From contig NZ_CP148752.1 of assembly GCF_040448305.1 (NCBI RefSeq), forward strand, positions 1,550,001-1,614,000: a stretch of DNA of 64,000 bases, read 5' to 3'. The position numbers and the translations under genes are program-made. Positions 8,850 to 16,980 of this stretch are shown here, piece after piece (positions within the stretch are counted from its first letter, which is position 1; every line of letters starts with the position of its first letter). The notes under the pieces were generated by a model that was not told the DNA's origin, made no database searches, and saw only the letters and a list, made by a program, of their open reading frames with translations. This DNA comes from Pseudomonas fluorescens (GTDB lineage Bacteria; Pseudomonadota; Gammaproteobacteria; Pseudomonadales; Pseudomonadaceae).

Positions 8850-9743
8850 GTGGAGTTCAGCCAATTGCGCATCTTCCAGGCGGTGGCGGAGGAGGGGTCC
8901 ATAACCCGTGCCGCCGAACGTCTGCATCGAGTGCCCTCGAACCTGTCGACCCGGCTCAAACAGCTGGAAGAGCAACTGGGCGTCGAACTGTTCCTGCGCG
9001 AACGTCAGCGCTTGCAGTTGTCGCCTGCGGGAAAAGTCCTGCTGGACTACACCGCCAAACTGTTTGCTTTGCACGATGAAGCCAGCGCGGCAGTGCAGGG
9101 CGGGCAACCGGCGGGCGACTTTGTGCTCGGCACCATGTACAGCACGGCGGCGATTCACCTTCCGGGGCTGTTGGCGCACTACCACCGTTTGTATCCGACG
9201 GTGAACCTGCAAGTGCAATCCGGCCCCAGCGGTGAATTGCTCGAAGGCCTGCTCACCGGTCGGCTCGATGCGGCGCTGGTGGATGGCCCCCTGGAACTGG
9301 CCGGGCTCGACGGGGTGCCCTTGTGCGACGAGCGCCTGGTGCTGATTAGCGAGGCCGACCATCCACCCGTGCGCAGCGCGCTGGATGTGCAAGGTCGCTC
9401 GGTGTTCACCTTTCGCCAGGGCTGCTCCTACCGCATGCGACTGGAAGCCTGGTTCGCCCATAACCACGCGGCCATGGGCCGGGCGATGGAGATCGAGTCC
9501 TATCCGGGGATGCTGGCATGTGTGATTGCCGGTTCAGGTGTGGCGCTGATGTCGGAGTCGATGCTCGCCAGTCTGCCGGGTCGTGAGAGTGTGGCCGTGC
9601 ATCCGTTGGCCGAGCCGTTCGCCAGTGCTACCACCTGGCTGATGTGGCGCAAGGGCATGGTCGGGGCCAACCTGAATGCCTGGATCGAGCAGCAACAGGT
9701 GGTTTTTCCACCGGCACGGGTGCGGGCACGGGAAATTGCCTGA
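8850..9743 (+). CDS. LysR family transcriptional regulator
   Basis: It encodes 297 residues from a GTG preceded by GGAG. The N-terminal winged helix-turn-helix (FSQLRIFQAVAEEGSITRAAERLHRVPSNLS) is typical of LysR proteins, and the remainder is a periplasmic-binding-protein-like effector domain starting near residue 90. The segment HRVPSNLSTRLKQLEEQLG recalls the PtrR/YneJ branch, but this assignment is uncertain. The divergent MFS gene is the most likely target. Effector unknown. Confidence 0.9.
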   Translation: MEFSQLRIFQAVAEEGSITRAAERLHRVPSNLSTRLKQLEEQLGVELFLRERQRLQLSPAGKVLLDYTAKLFALHDEASAAVQGGQPAGDFVLGTMYSTAAIHLPGLLAHYHRLYPTVNLQVQSGPSGELLEGLLTGRLDAALVDGPLELAGLDGVPLCDERLVLISEADHPPVRSALDVQGRSVFTFRQGCSYRMRLEAWFAHNHAAMGRAMEIESYPGMLACVIAGSGVALMSESMLASLPGRESVAVHPLAEPFASATTWLMWRKGMVGANLNAWIEQQQVVFPPARVRAREIA

Positions 9744-9878
9744 ACACAGGCTGATTGTGATGGATTCAGTAACAGATCATTGTGACTTTGCGCGAGCATT
9801 GCGTAGGACTTCGGACTATTATCTGTACGAAGGGGCTACAGAACTTTGGCCGCTCGGCACTACCCTGAAGGGGGCACC
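9744..9878 (+). promoter_or_regulatory. Leader of the PA1414-like gene; possible sRNA-bearing region
   Basis: 135 bp separate the LysR stop from the small gene. In P. aeruginosa the anaerobically induced sRNA SicX is made from the 5' region of PA1414 (established there). Here the spacing allows a similar transcript, but no clear ANR half-site pair (TTGAT-N4-ATCAA) is visible, so this is only a positional suggestion. Confidence 0.25.
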
Positions 9879-10007
9879 ATGAAAGAGAAAATCCAAAACT
9901 GGCTGCATGACCTGGGCGTGGCTCTCGGTTTGATCGAACCGCCTCTGCAACCTGTGCCTGTTCGTACTGACGACGAACAGCGTCGGCGCCAGCAGCGACG
10001 CCGGTAA
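9879..10007 (+). CDS. PA1414-like microprotein
   Basis: It encodes 42 residues. The ATG is preceded by a strong AAGGGGG ribosome-binding site with good spacing. The N-terminal half is an amphipathic helix (IQNWLHDLGVALGLIEPP) and the C-terminus is Arg/Gln-rich (DDEQRRRQQRRR). Size, layout and the neighbourhood (the gbu genes lie close by, as PA1418-PA1422 do in P. aeruginosa) fit the PA1414 family. Its role is unknown; in P. aeruginosa the transcript is abundant when oxygen is low. Confidence 0.72.
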   Translation: MKEKIQNWLHDLGVALGLIEPPLQPVPVRTDDEQRRRQQRRR

Positions 10008-10041
10008 TGGCAGATATCATCTGACAGGTGAAAGGTTTCCC

Positions 10042-10067
10042 GTGGCGAGGGAGCAAGCTCCCTTGCC
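10042..10067. repeat. Single REP hairpin of the GTGGCGAGGGAGC type
   Basis: An 11-bp near-perfect stem (one mismatch) around a two-base loop: GGCGAGGGAGC AA GCTCCCTTGCC. It belongs to a different REP group from the GTGGGAGC elements elsewhere in the window and is not paired. It separates convergent genes 9879-10007 and 10094-10345. Confidence 0.75.
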
Positions 10068-10093
10068 GCTTCGTGTACGTTTGATCAACAGCC

Positions 10094-10345
10094 TTAGTAC
10101 CGCCCGATCTCCAGCAAGAACCGGCTCAAATCATTCGCCGTCCTGGCGGTCTTGAGCATCCGGTCTTCCTCCGCGGTAAACGCCGTGACATCCAGTTCAT
10201 CTTCCAGATGGAAGATCAGCTCTTCGATATCTTTTTTATCCAATCCCAACTGCGCCAGGCTGGCGTTGTCGTCGAAGTCATCCCGACCTTCCAGCAGGCG
10301 GCTGATGTAGCGATGTACGACAGCACGAAGGGCGGCTTCTTTCAT
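10094..10345 (-). CDS. Acyl-carrier-protein-like protein without the attachment serine
   Basis: It encodes 83 residues from ATG 10345 (weak GAAGAA upstream; the frame continues upstream but without a better start). The four-helix pattern and the sequence LAQLGLDKKDIEELIFHLEDELDV align with the ACP core. The phosphopantetheine site, normally D-S-L, reads Asp36-Lys37-Lys38, so the carrier function should be absent. It may be a structural ACP relative that binds a partner instead. It lies 71 bp behind the metallo-hydrolase gene on the same strand, so the two may form a unit. Confidence 0.75.
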   Translation of the reverse strand: MKEAALRAVVHRYISRLLEGRDDFDDNASLAQLGLDKKDIEELIFHLEDELDVTAFTAEEDRMLKTARTANDLSRFLLEIGRY

Positions 10346-10416
10346 GATCGTTCTTCGAGGAGGTGGGGGGTAGTTCTCTCTGCCGGTGCAGATCCTGCCG
10401 TTGAGTACAGCAGGCT

Positions 10417-11142
10417 TTAGCCGTGTGAGCGCTGCCACTCGTCAATCATGTTGCGCAAGTGCTCCCCGGAAAAACTGCCGAAATGCCCGCCATGCACCGT
10501 GCGGATCGACAGCTCACGCAAGCGTTGCAGGCTGCGGGCGTAGTCATCGAGGTTGGAGTGGTAGGCGTTTTCGATCAGCGGGCCGTCGTAGATGATGTCG
10601 CCGCTGAACAAGGTCTCGGTGGCGGCTTCGTACAGGCAGATGCCGCCCGGTGAGTGTCCCGGTGTGTGCACGACCTGCAACACCCGATTGCCCAGGTCCA
10701 GCACATCTCCGTCTTCGACAAACCCCGTGGCCGGTGCGGCCTTGACCCGGTATTCGGCGTAGCACAGCGGGCAATCGGGGTGCGCCTCGAACATGTCGTC
10801 GCCGACGAAGGCTTTGCTCAGGTCATTGTTGCCATCGGGTGCGGCGAGAATGTCCGCCTCGGCCGGGTGCACCAGCCGTTCAGCAAATTCGTGATGGCCG
10901 GCGATGTGATCGAAATGGCAGTGGCTGGCCACGGCCACCAGCGGCCGTTCGGTGATCCACGGCAGCTGTTCGCGCAGGCTGACCAGGCCCGAGCCGCTGT
11001 CCAGCAGCAGGTCTTTGTCGCGGCCCTGGATGTGCCAGAGGTTGCAGCGGTAGAAGGGGCGGATGTACGGCTCGTGAATCAGGCGGATGCCGTCACTGAG
11101 TGGTTTCACCTCGAACCACTGGTTGCGAGAAACAATCTTCAT
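10417..11142 (-). CDS. Metallo-beta-lactamase-fold hydrolase
   Basis: It encodes 241 residues from ATG 11142, which has GGAG upstream. The zinc-binding motif HCHFDHIAGH lies near residue 92, followed by the HTPGHSPGG His, the SGDIIYDG Asp and a late HGGH, which together give the usual two-metal site. A segment with two Cys (HPDCPLCYAEY) is distinctive. The substrate is unknown; relatives include glyoxalase II-type and quorum-lactone hydrolases. It lies downstream of the gbu transport unit but beyond a terminator. Confidence 0.87.
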   Translation of the reverse strand: MKIVSRNQWFEVKPLSDGIRLIHEPYIRPFYRCNLWHIQGRDKDLLLDSGSGLVSLREQLPWITERPLVAVASHCHFDHIAGHHEFAERLVHPAEADILAAPDGNNDLSKAFVGDDMFEAHPDCPLCYAEYRVKAAPATGFVEDGDVLDLGNRVLQVVHTPGHSPGGICLYEAATETLFSGDIIYDGPLIENAYHSNLDDYARSLQRLRELSIRTVHGGHFGSFSGEHLRNMIDEWQRSHG

Positions 11143-11161
11143 GAAATGTTTTCTCCAGACG

Positions 11162-11196
11162 AAAAAAAACGAGTGTGGCAACCGACGCCACACTCG
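11162..11196 (-). terminator. Rho-independent terminator of the gbu operon
   Basis: A perfect 10-bp stem (CGAGTGTGGC / GCCACACTCG) with a 7-nt loop; on the minus strand it is followed by eight T. It lies downstream of the sodium/solute symporter gene and just before the metallo-hydrolase start. Confidence 0.92.
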
Positions 11197-11227
11197 TCGA
11201 AGAAAGCATCAAGTCGTTATGTTCAGC

Positions 11228-12607
11228 TTAGGCCGCGCTGGCCACAGTCACCGGGCGACGGGACAGCAGGCTGACCAGCACGAAGCTCACCAGGCTTACA
11301 CCGAGGCTGAAGTAGATCGGCGAGTTGGCATCCATTCCGTCCTTGAACATGAATATCAGGGCGGTAATAAAGCCCAATGCCATGGCGGCGATTGCACCGG
11401 CCGTGGTGGCGCGTTTCCAGAAGATCGCACCCATCAGCGGGATCAGCATGCCTCCTACCAGCAGGTTGTAGGCCAGGGTCAGCGCGCTGATGACGTCATT
11501 CACCACCAATGCGATGCCCAGCACGACAATGCCGGTCAGCAGGGTGAACAAGCGGTTGGTAGCAATGTTCGACTCTTTACCACCGCGCAGCTTTGGCAGC
11601 AGGTCTTCGGTCAAGGTGGTGGACGCAGCCAGCAAGCCGGCGCTGGCGGTGGACATCATGGCCGCCAGGGCCGCAGCGATCACCAGGCCACGGATGCCGT
11701 CCGGCAGCGAGACTTTGACGATAGCGGCGAAGGCGTTGTTGACGTTGTCCAGGTCCGGGATCAGCACGTGTGCAGCCATACCGATCAGTGCGCAAACCAG
11801 GCCGTAGATGATGCAGTAGATGCCTGCCGAAGTACCGGCGTACTTCGCCACTTTTTCGCTCTTGGCGGTGAACACCCGTTGCCAGATGTCCTGACCGATC
11901 AGGATGCCGAAGAAGTAGATCATGAAGTAGGTGATGATGGTGTCCCAGCCAATGCTGGTGAAGCTGAAGCTTGCAGCCGGCAGTTGGGCAACCAGTTGAT
12001 CCCAGCCACCAACACGGAACAGGCAGATCGGCAGAAGCAGGAACATCAGGCCGACGGTCTGGATACCGAACTGCACAATATCGGTCAGGGTCAACGACCA
12101 CATGCCGCCGATGGTCGAGTAGATTACGACGATACCGCCACCCACCAGTACAGAGACCCAGAATGGCAGGTCGAACAGTACTTGCAGTACGGTGCCAATG
12201 GCCAGGATTGAAACCACGCCGATCATCAGGGCGTAGGCCAGCATGATAGTCGCGCTGGCGGTGCGGGCCATTGGGTTATAGCGTTTTTCCAGCACCTGGG
12301 TGACGGTGAACACTTTCAGTTTCAGCAAAGGTTTGGCGAGGAACAGGTTCAGCGCGATGATCCCGCAACCCAGTGCGGCGCAGAGCCAGAAACCGGAGAT
12401 GCCGTGCACGTAGCCCAGACGCACGGTGCCCACGGTGGACGCACCGCCGAGGACGGTGGCGGCCATAGTGCCCATGTACAGGCTCGGGCCGAGGTTACGA
12501 CCGGCGACCAGGTAGTCCTCGTGGGTCTTGGCCTTGCGCATGCCGTAGTAGCCGAGTATCAGCATCGCGGCGGCGTAGATGAGTACGACGAATAAATCCA
12601 AAGCCAT
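11228..12607 (-). CDS. Sodium:solute symporter (SSS family), gbu locus
   Basis: It encodes 459 residues with about 13 hydrophobic segments. The N-terminal LVAGRNLGPSLYMGTMAATVLGGASTVGTVRLGY contains the SSS sodium-site region and the conserved GR. The synteny matches PA1418 of P. aeruginosa. A role in importing guanidino compounds, or their products, is inferred from its position in the gbuA transcription unit. It is the last gene before the terminator; a REPIN separates it from the NCS1 permease gene. Confidence 0.88.
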   Translation of the reverse strand: MALDLFVVLIYAAAMLILGYYGMRKAKTHEDYLVAGRNLGPSLYMGTMAATVLGGASTVGTVRLGYVHGISGFWLCAALGCGIIALNLFLAKPLLKLKVFTVTQVLEKRYNPMARTASATIMLAYALMIGVVSILAIGTVLQVLFDLPFWVSVLVGGGIVVIYSTIGGMWSLTLTDIVQFGIQTVGLMFLLLPICLFRVGGWDQLVAQLPAASFSFTSIGWDTIITYFMIYFFGILIGQDIWQRVFTAKSEKVAKYAGTSAGIYCIIYGLVCALIGMAAHVLIPDLDNVNNAFAAIVKVSLPDGIRGLVIAAALAAMMSTASAGLLAASTTLTEDLLPKLRGGKESNIATNRLFTLLTGIVVLGIALVVNDVISALTLAYNLLVGGMLIPLMGAIFWKRATTAGAIAAMALGFITALIFMFKDGMDANSPIYFSLGVSLVSFVLVSLLSRRPVTVASAA

Positions 12608-12659
12608 TATGACGTGTCTCCGATTGTCTTTTTTATGTGAGGCTGAAAATCAATCCCTT

Positions 12660-12746
12660 GTGGGAGCGGGCTTGCTCGCGAAAGCGATCGGTCAGTCACA
12701 TTAATGTTGAATGTGCCGCCTTCTTCGCGAGCAAGCCCGCTCCCAC
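12660..12746. repeat. REPIN, GCGGGC-type
   Basis: Two inverted REP copies with arms GTGGGAGCGGGCTTGCTCGCGA face each other across a roughly 40-nt spacer. Unusually, it lies inside an apparent operon, between the NCS1 permease and the sodium symporter genes, where its hairpins could affect mRNA stability (inference). Confidence 0.93.
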
Positions 12747-12763
12747 AGGGGGAACGCGTTGAA

Positions 12764-14275
12764 TCAGGCGGCTTGACGCATCGCCGGTTTAGCGAGCGAA
12801 TCCGTGCTCTTGCTGCGAGGGTCGTTCGGACCGAACACTGCACTCGATTCCGGGAACAGGCCCAGCAGTGCCAGGTACACCAGCGAGGCCAGGCCCAGGG
12901 TCACCGGCAGGCTGATGTCGATACCACCGGCCATTTCGCCCAGCGGCCCGACAAACTGACCCGGCAGGTTCACGAAGCACAGGCCGACGGCCGCGCTCGG
13001 GATCCAGGCACCCAGGCCACGCCAGTTCCAGCCGTGGGTGAACCAGTAGCGGCCACCTTTCTCGCCGCGGGTGAATACTTGCAGGTCATCCGGGCAGTAG
13101 AAGCCGCGACGCACCAGCAGGCCGATGATCATGATCACCATCCACGGGGTGGTGCAGGTGATGATCAGCACCGCGAAGGTCGACACGCTCTGCACCAGGT
13201 TGGCCGCGAAGCGCCCGATGAAGATGAAGGCAATCGACATCACACCGATCAGCAGCGTGGCCTTGACCCGCGACAGCACCCGAGGGAACACGCTGGACAT
13301 GTCCAGGCCGGTGCCGTAGAGCGAGGTGGTGCCGGTGGACATGCCGCCGATGACCGCGATCAGGCACACCGGCAGGAAGAACCAGCTCGGCGATACCGCC
13401 AGCAGGCCGCCGACATAGTTGTTGGCTGCGATGTAGTCCGGTGCCTTGACCGCAACGATGGTGGCGGTGACGAGGCCGAACAGGAACGGAATCAGCGTGG
13501 CGAGTTGCGCGGCGATCACCGACGCCATGATCCGGCCTTTGGGCGTATCACGCGGGATGTAGCGCGACCAGTCACCGAGGAACGCACCGAAGGAGATCGG
13601 GTTGCTCATGGCGACCAATGCTGCCCCGATGAACGCAGCCCAGAAACCGGCCTGGCCCATGGCGACGGTGCCGGCGTACTGGCTGTCGAATGCAGGGGCG
13701 AAAGCGAAAACCCCCAGCAGGAACAGCAGACTGGCCGCCCACACCGCAATGCGGTTGACCCACAGCATGAAGCGGAAGCCATAGATGCACACGGTCAATA
13801 CCAGCAGCGCGAACAGACCGTAGGCCAGGCCCAGGGTCAGATCGGTTTCCGGCAGATCGATCAGGCGTTTGGCACCGCCCACCAACGCATCGCCCGAACT
13901 CCAGACGGAGAGCGAGAAGAACGCGATAGCGGTCAACAGCGACAGGAACGAACCGACGATTCGCCCGTGCACGCCGAAGTGCGCACCGGAAGAAACGGCG
14001 TTGTTGGTGCCGTTGATAGGTCCGAACAGGCCCATCGGCGCCAGGATCAGCGAGCCGAGTACCACGCCCAGCACAATCGCCCAGACGCCAGCCTGAAAGG
14101 ACAGGCCGAACAGCACCGGGAAACTGCCGAGCACGGCGGTGGCAAAGGTGTTGGCGCCGCCGAAGATCAGGCGAAACAGATCGCTGGGCTTGGCGTCACG
14201 CTCATTGTCCGGGATCTGTTCGACCCCGTTTGTTTCGATGCTGCTAAGGCTTTTTTCATTGTTTTTGTTATTCAT
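12764..14275 (-). CDS. NCS1 family purine/cytosine-type permease, gbu locus
   Basis: It encodes 503 residues with 12 likely membrane segments. The GPINGTNNAVSSGAHFGVHGRIVGSF segment and SNPISFGAFLGDWSRYIP are hallmarks of NCS1 permeases (cytosine, allantoin, hydantoin transporters). The start is preceded by GGAG. The synteny matches PA1419. It is transcribed with gbuA and probably imports a guanidino compound or related nitrogen source; the substrate is inferred only from context. Confidence 0.87.
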   Translation of the reverse strand: MNNKNNEKSLSSIETNGVEQIPDNERDAKPSDLFRLIFGGANTFATAVLGSFPVLFGLSFQAGVWAIVLGVVLGSLILAPMGLFGPINGTNNAVSSGAHFGVHGRIVGSFLSLLTAIAFFSLSVWSSGDALVGGAKRLIDLPETDLTLGLAYGLFALLVLTVCIYGFRFMLWVNRIAVWAASLLFLLGVFAFAPAFDSQYAGTVAMGQAGFWAAFIGAALVAMSNPISFGAFLGDWSRYIPRDTPKGRIMASVIAAQLATLIPFLFGLVTATIVAVKAPDYIAANNYVGGLLAVSPSWFFLPVCLIAVIGGMSTGTTSLYGTGLDMSSVFPRVLSRVKATLLIGVMSIAFIFIGRFAANLVQSVSTFAVLIITCTTPWMVIMIIGLLVRRGFYCPDDLQVFTRGEKGGRYWFTHGWNWRGLGAWIPSAAVGLCFVNLPGQFVGPLGEMAGGIDISLPVTLGLASLVYLALLGLFPESSAVFGPNDPRSKSTDSLAKPAMRQAA

Positions 14276-14330
14276 GATCAGCTCCGATCATAAAGGCGCG
14301 CTCATCGTGTGTGAGCGTCACCTGTGTTGG

Positions 14331-14753
14331 CTAAGGGGATGGCAGCCCTTCCGGCATCGCGGACAAATGTTCGTGGCAGGCCAGCCATAGGCCTTGTTGT
14401 TCTTGGCCAGACGCTTGTTTCTTGAAAACAATCGTCTCGCGCTCCTGGCTGAAGTGTTGCTCCCCTTGCATGCGCAACTCGGTGGCTACGTCATGGATGA
14501 AAATCGCCACGTCACCCTGCAGGCTGACGAAAGCGTTGCTTGAGGTGCACGAGAGCACCTCGAAGCCATCCTCGCAGCGCCAGCCGTCCCACATCGCCTG
14601 ATAGGCGTCGCGCGACAGCAGGGGCTGTTCGAGGGTGTAGAAGACGAAACTAGCGTCGGCGCTGAACGCGCTGAAGTAGGCTTCGCGATCGTTACGGGCG
14701 AACGCCGACACCAGATCGGCGGCGGCTTTCAAGACCTGATCATGTTCGTTCAT
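14331..14753 (-). CDS. NTF2-like (SnoaL/YybH type) small protein
   Basis: It encodes 140 residues. The N-terminal helix LKAAADLVSAFARNDREAYFSAFSADASFVF and the later strands fit the cone-shaped NTF2-like fold of SnoaL/DUF4440 proteins. Members are enzymes or ligand binders; the role here is unknown. GAGG for this gene overlaps the gbuA stop, with a 9-bp gap, so it is co-transcribed with gbuA. It corresponds by position to PA1420. Confidence 0.82.
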   Translation of the reverse strand: MNEHDQVLKAAADLVSAFARNDREAYFSAFSADASFVFYTLEQPLLSRDAYQAMWDGWRCEDGFEVLSCTSSNAFVSLQGDVAIFIHDVATELRMQGEQHFSQERETIVFKKQASGQEQQGLWLACHEHLSAMPEGLPSP

Positions 14754-14762
14754 GACCGATCC

Positions 14763-15713
14763 TCAGCGGTGGACTACGCCAGGCAGTACGCAGAGCATTT
14801 CGTACAGCAGGTTGGCGGCCAGCAGCGAGGTGTTGCCGGTGGTGTCGTAAGCGGGCGAGACTTCTACCAGATCGCAACCGACCAGGTCGAGGCCTTGGCA
14901 GCCACGAACGATCTCGATCGCCTGAATGGTCGTCAGACCGCCGATTTCCGGGGTGCCGGTGCCAGGTGCCCAGGCCGGGTCGATACCGTCGATGTCGAAG
15001 CTCAGGTATACCGGGCCGCCGCCGACCTTCTCGCGGACTTCAGCCATCAAAGGCTCTAGTGACTTGTGCCAGCACTCTTCGGCCTGAACCACACGGAAGC
15101 CCTGGTTGCGGCTCCAGTTGAAGTCGTCAGCGGTGTAGCCCTGGGCACGCAGGCCGATCTGCACGACACGGTCCGGGTCCAGCAGGCCTTCTTCAACGGC
15201 GCGGCGGAAGGTGGTGCCGTGGGCGATCTTCTCGCCGAACATGTGATCGTTCACATCGGCGTGGGCGTCGATGTGCACCAGACCGACCTTGCCGTGCTTT
15301 TTATGGATGGCACGCAGGATCGGCAGGGTGATGGTGTGGTCGCCGCCCAGGGTCAGGGGGATCACATCGTGTTCGAGGATGTTGTCGTAGGACTCTTCGA
15401 TGATCCGCACGGCATCCAGCAGGTTGAAGGTGTTGATCGCGATGTCGCCGATGTCGGCAACCGACAGCGAGTCGAACGGCGCAGCGCCGGTCGCCATGTT
15501 GTACGGGCGGATCATCACCGATTCCGCGCGGATTTCGCGAGGTCCGAAACGGGTGCCGGGACGCAGGGAAGTACCGATGTCCAGCGGCACGCCTACGAAG
15601 GCAGCGTCCAGGCCGGCAGCGGTATTCAAATGGGGGAGTCGCATCATGGTGGCGATGCCGCCGAAGCGCGGCATTTCGTTGCCGCCCAGTGGTTGGTGAA
15701 GAATCTTGTCCAC
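14763..15713 (-). CDS. gbuA: Guanidinobutyrase
   Basis: It encodes 316 residues from a GTG with GAGG 8 nt upstream. It is a ureohydrolase of the agmatinase/arginase family with all manganese motifs: GGDHTITLP (His126), HIDAHADVND (Asp149, His151, Asp153) and SFDIDGIDPAWAPGTGTPE. The N-terminus MDKILHQPLGGNEMPRFGGI and the overall pattern match P. aeruginosa GbuA (PA1421), which cleaves 4-guanidinobutyrate to 4-aminobutyrate and urea. The product GABA enters the succinate pathway. It heads the operon with the NTF2-like protein and both transporters, and a divergent LysR gene sits next to it. Confidence 0.95.
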   Translation of the reverse strand: MDKILHQPLGGNEMPRFGGIATMMRLPHLNTAAGLDAAFVGVPLDIGTSLRPGTRFGPREIRAESVMIRPYNMATGAAPFDSLSVADIGDIAINTFNLLDAVRIIEESYDNILEHDVIPLTLGGDHTITLPILRAIHKKHGKVGLVHIDAHADVNDHMFGEKIAHGTTFRRAVEEGLLDPDRVVQIGLRAQGYTADDFNWSRNQGFRVVQAEECWHKSLEPLMAEVREKVGGGPVYLSFDIDGIDPAWAPGTGTPEIGGLTTIQAIEIVRGCQGLDLVGCDLVEVSPAYDTTGNTSLLAANLLYEMLCVLPGVVHR

Positions 15714-16081
15714 GGGTAGGGCCTCATCGTCGTTGTTTTATTTATTGGATTGCGCCGTTCACGGGAGTACGGGCGAACCTTGTGGCGCCGATTCTGCGAA
15801 ATGTAGTGGCCGGGAAGAATCGCTACGGGCAAATACTTAGTTCAGATTTTTCTAAACTAATGACTGGGACAGCGATAGACTTCGCTCCATGCGCAGAACC
15901 ACTGATGCCTTTCAGTCAAAGGGTGAGCACTGCAATCATTGTGGGAGCGGGCTTGCTCGCGAAGGCGTCGGGTCAATCGGCATTGATGTCAATAGACACA
16001 CCGCTTTCGCGAGCAAGCCCGCTCCCACAGGGATTGTGTTTCCACAGCAGTACTTTGCGCTTCCTTTCGATCGGAGTCCCC
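15714..16081. promoter_or_regulatory. gbuA-gbuR divergent regulatory region
   Basis: A 368-bp gap between divergent starts. The part near gbuA (15830-15880) holds an AT-rich stretch (ACTTAGTTCAGATTTTTCTAA) that could contain the GbuR site and promoter, but no operator is certain. A REPIN occupies 15941-16028 and so stands between this region and the gbuR start. Confidence 0.55.
15941..16028. repeat. REPIN, GCGGGC-type, upstream of gbuR
   Basis: Inverted arms of the GTGGGAGCGGGCTTGCTCGCGA type, full length and well matched. It lies 53 bp before the gbuR ATG, within the divergent control region. Confidence 0.93.
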
Positions 16082-16975
16082 ATGGCCAACGCTTTACCCG
16101 ACCTGAAACTATTGCGCATCTTCGTCAGCGTGGTGCGCCATCAGGGGTTCGCCAACGCCCAGCAGGAGCTCAATCTCTCGACGTCGGCCATCAGCACCTA
16201 CATGAGCCAGCTCGAAGCAGCCCTCGGCCTGGTGTTGTGCCATCGCGGCCGTGGCGGGTTCAGCCTGACCAGCAAGGGCGAGCTGTTCCATCAGGAAACC
16301 CTGCGTCTGTTGGGCGAACTCGAAGGCTTCGAGCAGTACGCCGCCGCCCTCAAGGGCGAGTTGCGCGGTACGTTGAACCTGGGGGTGATCGATTCCACCG
16401 TCAGCGACAAGGCCCTGCCGTTCGCGGAGGCCATCGGCGCCTACAGCCAGGAACACCCGGCCGTGCACTTGCACCTTTCGGTGATGAGCCCTTACGAATT
16501 GCAACTCGGGGTGCAGGACAACCGTCTCGACCTGGCCATCGGCGCGTTTTCCACGCGCATGAGCGGCCTGGTATACATGCCGCTGTACCGTGAACAACAC
16601 TGGTTGTATTGCAGCACGCGGCATCCGCTGTTCAACGAGCGGCGCATTCCCGAGCAAGTCATCACCCAGCAGCGCATGGTTGGTCGTGGCTACTGGAGCC
16701 AGGCTGAACTGGCGCGCCACGGTTTCAAGCACAGTGCCGCGACGGTAGAAAGTATGGAAGCCCAGTTGATCCTGGTGCTGTCCGGCGCCTACATCGGTTA
16801 TTTGCCGGAGCACTACGCCCAGGCCTGGGCCGACAAGGGTGACTTGCGGGTGTTGCTGCCGGCGACCTTCGGTTATCAGGCGCCGTTCTCGATGATCGTG
16901 CGCCGGGGCCGTAGCCGCGAGCCGCTGATCCAGACTTTCCGTGATCTGCTCAAAGCACAACTGAATCAGGCGTAA
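16082..16975 (+). CDS. gbuR: LysR regulator of guanidinobutyrate use
   Basis: It encodes 297 residues from ATG 16082 (MANALPDLKLLRIFVSVV); upstream codons run through the REPIN and are not coding. The helix-turn-helix is at residues 20-45 (GFANAQQELNLSTSAISTYM) and the effector-binding domain follows from about residue 90. It diverges from gbuA and in P. aeruginosa the equivalent regulator, GbuR (PA1422), activates gbuA with 4-guanidinobutyrate. The identity is inferred mainly from synteny. The DTW gene follows after 5 bp and may be co-transcribed. Confidence 0.88.
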   Translation: MANALPDLKLLRIFVSVVRHQGFANAQQELNLSTSAISTYMSQLEAALGLVLCHRGRGGFSLTSKGELFHQETLRLLGELEGFEQYAAALKGELRGTLNLGVIDSTVSDKALPFAEAIGAYSQEHPAVHLHLSVMSPYELQLGVQDNRLDLAIGAFSTRMSGLVYMPLYREQHWLYCSTRHPLFNERRIPEQVITQQRMVGRGYWSQAELARHGFKHSAATVESMEAQLILVLSGAYIGYLPEHYAQAWADKGDLRVLLPATFGYQAPFSMIVRRGRSREPLIQTFRDLLKAQLNQA

Positions 16976-16980
16976 AGACG

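Noticed and set aside
12704..14293. A 529-codon open frame on the plus strand opposite the NCS1 permease
   Set aside because: Highly Gln/His/Arg-rich, as expected of an antisense frame in GC-rich coding DNA; the permease on the other strand has clear family motifs and a good start.
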